NCBI GenBank assembly: GCA_964532155.1 | Contig: CAZHGN010000038.1 | Coordinates: 1-14,300, forward strand | Reading direction: 5' to 3' | Length of the DNA stretch: 14,300 bases | Origin: HGM11416 sp964532155 | GTDB lineage: Bacteria; Bacillota; Clostridia; Christensenellales; Borkfalkiaceae | Shown here: positions 5,503 to 12,833 of the stretch, one piece after another | Layout of the letters: each line of letters starts with the position of its first letter | Numbering within the stretch: position 1 is the stretch's first letter | Made by a program: the position numbers and the translations under genes | The notes under the pieces: generated by a model | What the model was told of the DNA's origin: nothing | Database searches by the model: none | Seen by the model: only the letters and a program-made list of their open reading frames with translations

Positions 5503-8205
5503 TTATTCTTCGGTTTCGCCGCTGCCGCTATTCTCGCCGCTTGCGCCTTGAATTTGCTCCGAAACGGCTTCGCTTTCGCCCGCCGTCTCGCCACCTTCCG
5601 CGCCTTGAGCCGTAGTATTTTCTACACCTTCGGCGTTTTCGGCAATTTCGCCCTCGTCGGGTTCTTCTTCGGCATGAGGAACTATAGCCGCAGACTTAAC
5701 TATGGAATTCCCGAGTTTCATAATGGTAACGCCCTTGGTATCCCTTCCGATCTTGGAAATACCGGTGGCAGCCGTTCTGATAATAATACCGTTGTCGGCG
5801 ATAATCATTATATCCTCGTCCTCTTTGACAAGTTTAAGGCAAGCAAGGCAGCCGGTTTTTTCGTTGAATACGCCCGCTTTAATACCCTTGCCGCCGCGCG
5901 ACTGCAATCTATAATCCTCGATATCCGAACGCTTGCCGAAGCCGTGTTCGCTCAACGTGAGAACGTCGTAACCGGGCTTGACGACCGTCATATCGACTAC
6001 CGCATCATCTTCGGATATAGACATTGCGCGAACGCCCATAGTATCTCTGCCCATAGGACGAACGTCGTTTTCGGAGAATCTAATACATTTACCCTCGTGC
6101 GAGGCAACGAGGATTTCGTCGTTACCTTTGCTGACCTGAACGGAAATAAGCTCGTCGCCCTCGTTCAGATTGATAGCGATTTTACCCGTCTTACGGATAT
6201 TGTCGAACTCGGCAACGGCAGTCTTCTTAATAAGACCGCGCTTGGTGGCAAGCACGATGTATTCGGGCTTGACTTCATCGGTTACAGCCGTCTGCTCTGC
6301 TCCCTCCGCTCCTTCTTCGCCGCACTCGGCCTTTTCGACCGTAGTTTCGTTAAGCGGAATAATAGCCGACGGATGTTCGCCCGGTTCGAGCTGCAAAAGA
6401 TTGACTATAGCTCTGCCGCGCGCCGCTTTCATTGCTTCGGGAATTTCGTAACCCATCAAGCGGTAAACCTTTCCGAAATTGGTAAAGAACAGCAATCTGT
6501 CGTGCGTGGACGATACGAACATATCTTCCACGAAGTCTTCTTCCTTAGGCTTGTGCGCCGTAACGCCCCTGCCGCCGCGCCTTTGCGACCTATATTCCTC
6601 GAGAGAAATACGTTTGACGTAACCGAAGTGCGTAATTGATATAACGACGTCTTCTTTTTTAACAAGGTCCGCAAGGTCGATCTCGCTCTCGTCGTACGAA
6701 AGCTCGGTCTTTCTGGGCGTGGGATATTTATCCCTAAGCGCTATAAGATCGTTTTTGATTATTGCAAGTATTCTTTCGGGTTTTGCGAGTATATCGCGCA
6801 AGTCTTCCATTTGCGCGTCGAGCGCAACGAGTTCTTCTTTGAGTTTTTCGACCTCGAGCGAAGTAAGACGTTGCAATCTCATATCCAAAATGGCATTCGC
6901 CTGCTTTTCGTCGAGTTCGAACGCCGAAATGAGGTTGGATTGCGCTTCCTGTCTATCACGCGACTTCTTGATTATGGCTATTACCTCGTCGATATTGGCA
7001 AGCGCTATAACCAAACCCTTTACGATATGTTCGCGCTCCTCGGTTTTGGCGAGGTCGTACTTGGTGCTGCGCGTAACCACGTCCACCTGATGTTTAACGT
7101 AAGCCTCGAGGATTTGTTTAAGGTTCATCACCTTAGGCTCGCCGTCCAAAAGCGCGAGCATTATAATACCGTCGCTCTTTTGAAGATCGGTGTGTTTATA
7201 CAGCGTGTTAAGCACGACTTGCGGATTCGCGTCTTTCTTTACGTCGATAACGATACGCATTCCGTGACGATCCGACTCGTCGTTGATATCCGATATACCC
7301 TCTATACGTTTTTGCTTTACGAGGTCGGCTATATATTCGATAAGTTTTTGCTTGTTAACTTGGTAGGGAAGCTCGGTAACTACAATTCTGTGCCTTGTTC
7401 CGTTTGCAAAATCCTCGATTTCGCATTTACTGCGCAAAACGTAGTTTCCGCGCCCGGTCATAAACGCGTTTTTCACGCCCGCTCTGCCAAGCAAAGTGGC
7501 ACCCGTGGGGAAATCGGGCGCGGGGATATGCTCCATAAGTTCTTCGATAGTAATATCGGGGTTCTCTATAAGAGCGATCGTGCCGTTTATAACCTCGTTT
7601 AGGTTATGCGGGGGAATATTCGTAGCCATACCGACGGCAATACCGTCCGATCCGTTTACCAAAATATTGGGATATTTTGCCGGTAAAACGGTAGGCTGCA
7701 TTCTCGTATCGTCGAAGTTGGGATAGAAATCGACCGTTTCCTTGTCGATATCGCGAAGCATTTCGAGAGCAAGCTTGCTCATCCTCGCTTCGGTATAACG
7801 GTAAGCCGCAGGCGGATCGCCGTCCACCGAGCCGAAGTTGCCGTGTCCGTCGACCAAGGGAAGATTTATCGAGAAATCCTGAGCCAAACGAACCAAAGCG
7901 TCGTAAACCGAACTGTCGCCGTGGGGGTGATATTTACCGAGAACGTCACCGACGATCGCCGCACATTTTTTATACGCCTTTTCGGGAGTAAGCCCCATTT
8001 CGTTCATTGCGTATAAAATTCTTCTGTGAACGGGCTTAAGACCGTCGCGTACGTCGGGGATAGCCCTTGAAACGTTTACCGCCATTGCGTAAGCGATAAA
8101 GGATTTTTTAAGCTCCTGATCTACCTCGACGTTGATTATATTAGTCATTTCGAGCTTCTTCTTAAATTCCGAAGTAAGCTCGGCGCTGAATTCTTTTTTT
8201 GCCAT
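5503..8205 (-). CDS. gyrA: DNA gyrase subunit A
   Basis: The 900-residue breakage-reunion subunit, which with GyrB introduces negative supercoils. The DNA-cleaving tyrosine is Y137 in AAYRYTEARM. The quinolone region KYHPHGDSSVYDALVRLAQ (91-109) keeps S98 and D102, equivalent to E. coli S83 and D87. The GyrA box QRRGGRG at 541-547 separates it from topoisomerase IV ParC, and a beta-pinwheel C-terminal domain follows. It is longer than the usual 820-830 residues. The extra length is about 15 N-terminal residues, a Glu/Ala-rich insertion in the pinwheel at about 623-645, and an acidic tail at 844-900 with 17 Glu and no Lys or Arg. The start is fixed by TAGGAGGT eight bases upstream; Met20 is a weaker alternative. 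It follows gyrB after 91 bases containing a GCCGC/GCGGC stem (8263-8288) but no terminator, so the two are probably cotranscribed. Confidence 0.98.
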   Translation of the reverse strand: MAKKEFSAELTSEFKKKLEMTNIINVEVDQELKKSFIAYAMAVNVSRAIPDVRDGLKPVHRRILYAMNEMGLTPEKAYKKCAAIVGDVLGKYHPHGDSSVYDALVRLAQDFSINLPLVDGHGNFGSVDGDPPAAYRYTEARMSKLALEMLRDIDKETVDFYPNFDDTRMQPTVLPAKYPNILVNGSDGIAVGMATNIPPHNLNEVINGTIALIENPDITIEELMEHIPAPDFPTGATLLGRAGVKNAFMTGRGNYVLRSKCEIEDFANGTRHRIVVTELPYQVNKQKLIEYIADLVKQKRIEGISDINDESDRHGMRIVIDVKKDANPQVVLNTLYKHTDLQKSDGIIMLALLDGEPKVMNLKQILEAYVKHQVDVVTRSTKYDLAKTEEREHIVKGLVIALANIDEVIAIIKKSRDRQEAQSNLISAFELDEKQANAILDMRLQRLTSLEVEKLKEELVALDAQMEDLRDILAKPERILAIIKNDLIALRDKYPTPRKTELSYDESEIDLADLVKKEDVVISITHFGYVKRISLEEYRSQRRGGRGVTAHKPKEEDFVEDMFVSSTHDRLLFFTNFGKVYRLMGYEIPEAMKAARGRAIVNLLQLEPGEHPSAIIPLNETTVEKAECGEEGAEGAEQTAVTDEVKPEYIVLATKRGLIKKTAVAEFDNIRKTGKIAINLNEGDELISVQVSKGNDEILVASHEGKCIRFSENDVRPMGRDTMGVRAMSISEDDAVVDMTVVKPGYDVLTLSEHGFGKRSDIEDYRLQSRGGKGIKAGVFNEKTGCLACLKLVKEDEDIMIIADNGIIIRTAATGISKIGRDTKGVTIMKLGNSIVKSAAIVPHAEEEPDEGEIAENAEGVENTTAQGAEGGETAGESEAVSEQIQGASGENSGSGETEE

Positions 8206-8296
8206 TTTTCGCTACCTCCTAAATAGCCTTGAGGCGGTTATTTCCGAGTTGTATTAAGCATTGCCGCACCGCCGAACGCGAACGCGGCTTTTGCGA

Positions 8297-10210
8297 TTAG
8301 ATATCGAGATCGGTTACGAGCTTGGCGTTTTCTTCGATAAATTTACGCCTGAGATCGGGTTGATCCCCCATAAGAAGGCTGAACGCGTTTTCCGCTTCCT
8401 GCGCGTCCTCTACCGACACACGGAGAAGAGTACGCGTTTCGGGATTCATGGTCGTATCCCAAAGCTGTTTGGCGTTCATTTCGCCCAAGCCTTTGTAACG
8501 CTGAACGTCGCACTTTCCGAGCTCGTCCAAATTCTGCCTTAATTCCTCGTCCGAATAGCAATACCTTTCGATCTTGCCTTTCGTAACCTTATACAGCGGA
8601 GGTTGCGCTATATATACGTGACCTTGCTCGACGAGCGGGCGCATATATCTGAAGAAGAAAGTAAGAAGAAGTATTCTGATATGGCTTCCGTCGACGTCGG
8701 CATCGCTCATGCAGATTATTCTGTCGTAACGAATCTTCGTTACGTCGAAGTCTTCTTGCATTCCGCCGCCGAACGCGGTTATCATTGCCTTTATTTCCTC
8801 GTTTTCGAGCGCCCTGTGCGGTCTTACCTTCTCGACGTTAAGGATTTTACCTCTAAGCGGCAAAATCGCCTGAAAACGCCTGTCGCGCCCTTGCTTTGCA
8901 GTACCGCCTGCCGAATCTCCCTCGACGAGGAATATTTCGCACAGTTCGGCGTTCTTCTCCGAGCAGTCGGCAAGTTTGCCGGGTAAAGCCGCGCTTTCAA
9001 ACGCGCTCTTTCTTATAGCCTCTCGAGCCTTTCTCGCCGCCTCGCGCGCACGCTTTGCGGTAAGACATTTAACCAAAAGTTCTTTGGCAAGCGCGGGATT
9101 TTCTTCCAAGAAAGATCCGAAACACTCGGTAACCGCCTTTTGGGTAAGTCCGCGAACTTCGAGATTGCCGAGCTTGGTCTTGGTCTGCCCCTCGAATTGC
9201 GGTTCGGGAAGTTTAACCGAGATAACGGCGGTCAACCCCTCGCGCGAGTCTTCGCCGGAGAGTGAATCGCTTTCCTTTAAAATATTGAGTTTTCTGCCCG
9301 CGTCGTTTATGAGTTTGGTGAGCGCCGATTTAAAACCGTCGAGATGCGCCCCGCCCTCTTGCGTGTTAATGTTGTTCGCAAACGTAAAAATCGTTTCGTC
9401 CACGCCGTCGTTATAGGTAAGCGAAAGTTCTATGGTAATATCGCCGTACGCCTTTTCAAAATAAACGGGATCGGGGAAAATAGTCTCTTTATTCTTGTTG
9501 AGATCCTCGACGAAGTGCCTTATGCCGCCTTCGTAATAGAATTCCTCTTTATTTTCCTGCTCGGGGCGTTTATCCTCTATGCTTATTCTCAACCCCTTAT
9601 TGAGGTAAGCAAGCTCGCGCAGACGTACCTTGACGGTGTTATAATTGAAAATAACGCTTTCAAATATGTCGGCATCGGGCATAAAGGTAACGGTAGTACC
9701 CGTTCTGTCCGACGTTCCTACGATTTGAAGTTCGCGCTGAGGTACGCCTCTGTTATATATCTGCTTATAATGATTTCCGTTCTGGAATACGTCGACTTCG
9801 AGCCATTCCGAAAGGGCGTTTACGACCGACAAACCGACGCCGTGCAATCCGCCCGAAATCTTATATCCGCCGCCGCCGAACTTACCGCCCGCATTGAGCT
9901 TGGTAAGAACTACCTGAACGGCGGAAACGCCCTCGGTATGGTGTATACCGGTAGGAATTCCGCGGCCGTTATCGTCGACGGAGCAAGAACCGTCGGGATT
10001 TATCGTTACGCTTATAGCGTCGCAATATCCCGCCAAAGCCTCGTCTATCGAGTTGTCGACTATCTCTTGAATGAGATGATGCAATCCGCGAAGATCGGTG
10101 GTTCCGATATACATGCCCGGTCTTTTCCTGACATGCTCAAGCCCCTCGAGGACCTGAATCTGCCCTTCGCCGTATTGTGCGGTTACTTTTCCGACTTCTT
10201 TTTCGTCCAT
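8297..10210 (-). CDS. gyrB: DNA gyrase subunit B
   Basis: The 637-residue ATPase subunit of gyrase, of normal length for Gram-positive bacteria. The GHKL ATP-binding site shows E49 and N53 in EIVDNSIDEA, DDNGRGIP at 79-86, and the glycine-rich lid GGGGYKISGGLHGVG at 112-126. The TOPRIM metal site shows EGDSAGG at 430-436 and DADVDGSHIR at 503-512. PLRGKILNVEK (451-461) and QRYKGLGEMNA (570-580) are typical of the type IIA B subunit. The ribosome binding site is imperfect (GGCAGG, about six bases before ATG), weaker than that of gyrA. The gene is first in the gyrBA operon and has its own AT-rich promoter and a GC-rich leader. recF, dnaN and dnaA, common gyrB neighbours near the origin, are not in this window. 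Confidence 0.98.
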   Translation of the reverse strand: MDEKEVGKVTAQYGEGQIQVLEGLEHVRKRPGMYIGTTDLRGLHHLIQEIVDNSIDEALAGYCDAISVTINPDGSCSVDDNGRGIPTGIHHTEGVSAVQVVLTKLNAGGKFGGGGYKISGGLHGVGLSVVNALSEWLEVDVFQNGNHYKQIYNRGVPQRELQIVGTSDRTGTTVTFMPDADIFESVIFNYNTVKVRLRELAYLNKGLRISIEDKRPEQENKEEFYYEGGIRHFVEDLNKNKETIFPDPVYFEKAYGDITIELSLTYNDGVDETIFTFANNINTQEGGAHLDGFKSALTKLINDAGRKLNILKESDSLSGEDSREGLTAVISVKLPEPQFEGQTKTKLGNLEVRGLTQKAVTECFGSFLEENPALAKELLVKCLTAKRAREAARKAREAIRKSAFESAALPGKLADCSEKNAELCEIFLVEGDSAGGTAKQGRDRRFQAILPLRGKILNVEKVRPHRALENEEIKAMITAFGGGMQEDFDVTKIRYDRIICMSDADVDGSHIRILLLTFFFRYMRPLVEQGHVYIAQPPLYKVTKGKIERYCYSDEELRQNLDELGKCDVQRYKGLGEMNAKQLWDTTMNPETRTLLRVSVEDAQEAENAFSLLMGDQPDLRRKFIEENAKLVTDLDI

Positions 10211-10227
10211 TTTTTACCTGCCTTTTT

Positions 10228-10250
10228 CGCTTACGGCGTTTGCGTAAGCG
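10228..10250 (-). promoter_or_regulatory. Leader hairpin just upstream of the gyrB ribosome binding site
   Basis: A perfect 8-bp stem CGCTTACG / CGTAAGCG with a 7-nt loop, five bases upstream of the ribosome binding site region. The leader of about 113 nt between the promoter and ATG is otherwise very GC-rich, with a second possible pairing CGAGG/CCTCG. It is not followed by a T run, so it is not a terminator. A role in translation or mRNA stability is inference. Confidence 0.5.
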
Positions 10251-10329
10251 CGCAACGCGTTTTTTGTAACGCCGAGGCGAAGCCGAACCGACCTCGCGCT
10301 CGTACGCGCGCGTGTGCGTTAATGTATAT

Positions 10330-10358
10330 ATTATATTATATATTTAAATAATTGTAAA
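10330..10358 (-). promoter_or_regulatory. Sigma-A promoter of the gyrBA operon
   Basis: On the minus strand TTTACA (10353-10358), a 17-bp spacer and perfect TATAAT (10330-10335), embedded in an AT-only spacer and downstream region. The start should fall near 10323. Gyrase promoters are commonly induced by loss of supercoiling; this sequence does not by itself prove that. Confidence 0.75.
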
Positions 10359-10476
10359 GCATTTTTTTGATTTTTTTTAAGGTATTTCAACGTGTTTTAA
10401 ACGGATTGCAAGCGCGCCGCTTGTATAAGACGGCGCCGCAAAACGGTTTTTGGTAACGAAAAAACAAACGTCTTGC
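10359..10476. other. Non-coding stretch between the gyrase promoter and the dipeptidase terminator
   Basis: This holds T-rich sequence upstream of the gyrB -35 box and a small hairpin, CAAGCG/CGCTTG (10409-10423, 3-nt loop). No gene is visible. The dispersed intergenic element is absent here. Confidence 0.5.
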
Positions 10477-10508
10477 AAAAAAAACGAAAACCGCCCGAAG
10501 TCGAGCGG
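10477..10508 (-). terminator. Intrinsic terminator of the dipeptidase gene
   Basis: Read on the minus strand CCGCTCG pairs with CGGGCGG (one wobble) around the loop ACTT, followed by TTTTCGTTTTTTTT. It lies 23 bases after the stop codon. Confidence 0.88.
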
Positions 10509-10531
10509 CTGACGATTCTATGTTTTTGCAA

Positions 10532-11833
10532 TTATTCGCAAAGCGCTTTTAACGCGCGCTTGTAAATAACGCTCATTTTTTCGAGGTTTTCAAGCGTTAT
10601 ATACTCGTTGGGTTGGTGTACGGGCGCTTCTTCGCCCGGAAACTCGGGACCGAACGCGACTCCGTTCTTAAGCGCTCTTGCGTACGTGCCGCCGCCGATG
10701 GCTATGGGCTGCTCGGAAACGCCGCATTGCTCGTTGTAAACACCGAGCAGCGTTTGAATGAGTTTGCTGTTTTTATCGCAAAACAGCGGTTTTTGATGAT
10801 GGCTAACCATTTCGTATTTTCCGATTTGACCAACGAGCCGTTCCATTTCTTCGGGATCTTTAGTGGAGGGATATCTGAAGTCTACGACGACCTGCATTTT
10901 GCCGTTTTCGGCGTGGATAATATCGGGCGACATGGTCAAATTTCCCGTCTCGTCATGCAGTTCCTTAAGCTTATAAAAATCCTCGAAAAGCGACCTATAG
11001 ACCGACTTATCGACTAAACCGAGTTCGCAAAGACAAGCAAGAAGGGGATCGATTGCGTTCTTTCCGCACTCGGGCGTGGAGCCGTGTGCGCACACGCCTC
11101 TGCTCTCTATTTTTCCGCCGCTGACGGTTAAACCGTAACGCTTGCACTGTTCGCCCGCCTTGCTAAAAATAGGGGAAGTTTCATCGAAAAGCGGAGAAGC
11201 GGCAACCGCGCGGTCGCACACCATATTCGCCATTTCACCGCCGCTGATTACGAGCGAGGCGTCGCAGTCGAATTCGTAGCGCGCGTGCATAATACCTTTT
11301 TCGGCGTAAATCACCGGGAAATTGCCGTCGGGTGAAAAGCCTACTTCGGGCATTTTTGTAACCTCGTTATAATGCTCGATGCACCCCCAGCCGGTTTCTT
11401 CGTTACAGCCTAAAATAAATTTTATTGTTTTAGACGGCACGAAGCCCTCGTCTTTCAACTCTTTCATCATATACAGAATGCTTACGGCAGGGCCCTTGTC
11501 GTCGAGCGTGCCGCGCGCGTAAATTCTGCCGTTCTCCTCGGTCGGCTCGAACGGCGGATATTTCCAATCGGAGAGCGCCCCCGCTTTAACGACGTCGAGG
11601 TGACAAAGCACCGCTATTTCCTCGTCGGTTGTGCCTCGCCAGACGATCTCGCCGATATAGCCGTCGTAGTTTACCGTTTCGAAACCCATTCGTTTTCCCA
11701 AACCGAGAAAGTAATCGAGCGCGCGATAGACCTCTTTTCCGAACGGCATACCGGGTTCGGGCTCGCCTTGAACGCTCGGAATTGCGCAAAGCTGCATAAG
11801 CGTTTCTTTCATTGCATCGAATTCTTTTAACAT
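10532..11833 (-). CDS. pepV: M20 family dipeptidase, PepV/Sapep-like
   Basis: A 433-residue zinc-dependent, cytoplasmic M20 metallopeptidase, slightly shorter than PepV of lactic acid bacteria. It should release amino acids from dipeptides taken up from peptides. Metal ligands are all in place: H78 of CHLDVV with D80, D111 of GTLDDKG, the E145-E146 pair of CNEETGWG, D169 of SPDGNFP and H406 of PVHQPNE. The lid-domain histidine is H250 in AHGSTPE, and GGGTYAR (380-386) fits the substrate-binding loop. There is no signal peptide. The start follows AAAGGA with a spacing of about eight bases; Met8 is a weaker alternative. It has its own terminator and diverges from radC. Exact peptide preference cannot be read from sequence. 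A 16-bp match to the element flank next to gltX lies inside the gene at 10991-11006. Confidence 0.92.
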   Translation of the reverse strand: MLKEFDAMKETLMQLCAIPSVQGEPEPGMPFGKEVYRALDYFLGLGKRMGFETVNYDGYIGEIVWRGTTDEEIAVLCHLDVVKAGALSDWKYPPFEPTEENGRIYARGTLDDKGPAVSILYMMKELKDEGFVPSKTIKFILGCNEETGWGCIEHYNEVTKMPEVGFSPDGNFPVIYAEKGIMHARYEFDCDASLVISGGEMANMVCDRAVAASPLFDETSPIFSKAGEQCKRYGLTVSGGKIESRGVCAHGSTPECGKNAIDPLLACLCELGLVDKSVYRSLFEDFYKLKELHDETGNLTMSPDIIHAENGKMQVVVDFRYPSTKDPEEMERLVGQIGKYEMVSHHQKPLFCDKNSKLIQTLLGVYNEQCGVSEQPIAIGGGTYARALKNGVAFGPEFPGEEAPVHQPNEYITLENLEKMSVIYKRALKALCE

Positions 11834-11884
11834 TTTTCACTTCCTTTATCGCATAAAACCGAAAAAACGCGCCGAAAGACAAGT

Positions 11885-11914
11885 AATCGACCTTTTGCGA
11901 TAAGACGATTATCG
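11885..11914. repeat. Dispersed intergenic element, diverged paired copy
   Basis: AATCGACCT (11885-11893) is followed eleven bases later by ACGATTATCG in the opposite orientation, ending at 11914. The second half and its flank (ATTATCGACA then CCGCC) resemble the reverse complement of copy 1. It sits in the leader of the dipeptidase gene and is much weaker than the exact copies. Confidence 0.4.
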
Positions 11915-11992
11915 ACAAAAACCGCCAAAACGCCGATTATTAACAAGCGAATTACGCTTTTTATGCGAAAAATTCTTTTTTACCTTTATTTT

Positions 11993-12021
11993 ATTATACA
12001 CTTTTTTTAAATTATGGTAAA
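11993..12021 (-). promoter_or_regulatory. Candidate promoter of the dipeptidase gene, overlapping the radC promoter
   Basis: On the minus strand TTTACC (12016-12021), a 17-bp spacer and perfect TATAAT (11993-11998). It would give a leader of about 150 nt containing the diverged element pair. A 9-bp long-range complement, CGCATAAAA (11850-11858) with TTTTATGCG (11959-11967), brings the leader start close to the ribosome binding site. No better promoter is visible nearer the gene. Confidence 0.5.
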
Positions 12022-12023
12022 AT
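11995..12023 (+). promoter_or_regulatory. Candidate promoter of radC (extended -10)
   Basis: TATACA (11995-12000), a 17-bp spacer and TAAAAT (12018-12023) preceded by TGG, an extended -10 element. The start would be near 12030 with a leader of about 30 nt. Its -35 box overlaps the -10 box of the divergent promoter, and its -10 overlaps that promoter's -35. Confidence 0.55.
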
Positions 12024-12058
12024 GATTAACGCTGATTTAACTATTTTGGAGCGGTTTT

Positions 12059-12757
12059 ATGCATGAAGGGCACAGAAAACGCATGATTTGTAAGCTTTTA
12101 TCAAACGACGAAGTACTTACCGACCATGAACTTCTCGAAATCCTGCTGTTTTATGCCGTTCCTCGCAAAAACGTTAACGGCACGGCACATAACCTACTCG
12201 ATACGTTCGGCACGCTCGCCAACGTGATGAGCTCGGACGCCGCCGCGCTTATGAACGTTGAGGGAATGGGTGAAAAGACTGCGGCGTTCATCGTCGCAAT
12301 CGAGAAAATTTACAGAAGAATGCAAGACAGTCCGGAACGACTGCCTCAGCTTATAAGTTACGACGTTTGTCGCAAGTATCTCGTCGACACCTTTCGCGGG
12401 TTGACCGAGGAAAAGTTTATCGCGCTGTTTTTAAACAAGCAAGGCTTTTTGGTTATGCGCAAAGTGTTCAGTTCGCATTCCGAATTCACGGTGAATATCG
12501 ACCTTTCCGAACTGCAAAAGGGCATTGCCGCAAAAAAGCCGCACAGCGTAATTATTGCGCACAACCACCTTTCGGGAAGCCCAACGCCATCTATTTGCGA
12601 CGACGAAACCACCGAGAAACTCACCGCTGTTTTAAAGCTTAACGGCGTGATATTAAACGATCACATTATCGTTTCGGGTGACGATACGTACAGTTATCGC
12701 ACGGCGGGCAAAATCGATAAATATAGGCGCAACGTCAACCTTTATTTTAACGATTAA
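12059..12757 (+). CDS. radC: RadC family protein with JAB/MPN metal-binding domain
   Basis: A 232-residue RadC protein. An N-terminal UPF0758 segment (DHELLEILLFYAVPRK, 22-37) leads into a helix-hairpin-helix, NVEGMGEKTAAFI (66-78), and then a JAB/MPN domain from about 100. The metal site reads H168-N-H170-L-S-G with D181, where the usual motif is HNHPSG: Pro is replaced by Leu but the histidines and aspartate remain. DHIIVSG (201-207) and SYRTAG (212-217) close the domain. The N-terminus resembles a group common in Clostridia. The old link to DNA repair is not supported and the true function is unsettled. The start follows GGAG by seven bases. It is divergent from the dipeptidase gene and followed by gltX after 76 bases with no clear terminator, so readthrough into gltX is possible. 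Confidence 0.93.
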   Translation: MHEGHRKRMICKLLSNDEVLTDHELLEILLFYAVPRKNVNGTAHNLLDTFGTLANVMSSDAAALMNVEGMGEKTAAFIVAIEKIYRRMQDSPERLPQLISYDVCRKYLVDTFRGLTEEKFIALFLNKQGFLVMRKVFSSHSEFTVNIDLSELQKGIAAKKPHSVIIAHNHLSGSPTPSICDDETTEKLTAVLKLNGVILNDHIIVSGDDTYSYRTAGKIDKYRRNVNLYFND

Positions 12758-12774
12758 TACCTATCGAATACGTC

Positions 12775-12790
12775 GATAATCGACCTATAG
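12775..12790 (+). repeat. Dispersed intergenic element, copy 5
   Basis: Exact GATAATCGACCTATAG between radC and gltX. Here the left part sits in a perfect 13-bp palindrome, GTCGATAATCGAC (12773-12785). The copy is followed by ACCGAC. Confidence 0.88.
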
Positions 12791-12809
12791 ACCGACATTT
12801 AAAAATAAT

Positions 12810-12828
12810 CGCAATTTTTTGCGGAGGT
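12810..12828 (+). promoter_or_regulatory. gltX: Hairpin abutting the gltX ribosome binding site
   Basis: CGCAA (12810-12814) and TTGCG (12819-12823) around TTTT. The last G of the stem is the first base of the ribosome binding site GGAGGT (12823-12828), five bases before ATG. The stem is short, so a regulatory effect is uncertain. I see no convincing promoter in the 76-bp gap before gltX. Confidence 0.4.
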
Positions 12829-12833
12829 AACAT

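Noticed and set aside
5500..6639. A 379-codon open frame on the plus strand
   Set aside because: It lies wholly antisense to gyrA, has no ribosome binding site or recognisable product, and follows from the codon bias of gyrA.
8206..8296. A separate promoter or terminator between gyrB and gyrA
   Set aside because: There is only a short GC-rich stem without a T run and no -10/-35 pair, so cotranscription is simpler.
9344..10351. A 335-codon open frame on the plus strand
   Set aside because: It is antisense to gyrB and runs across the gyrB promoter; the product has no family features.
10409..10423. Hairpin CAAGCG/CGCTTG as a terminator
   Set aside because: It has only a 6-bp stem and no T run on either strand; the clear terminator of the dipeptidase gene is at 10477-10508.
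11901..11925. TTATCGACA resembling a DnaA box
   Set aside because: It has one mismatch but is isolated, and it is better explained as part of the diverged dispersed element.
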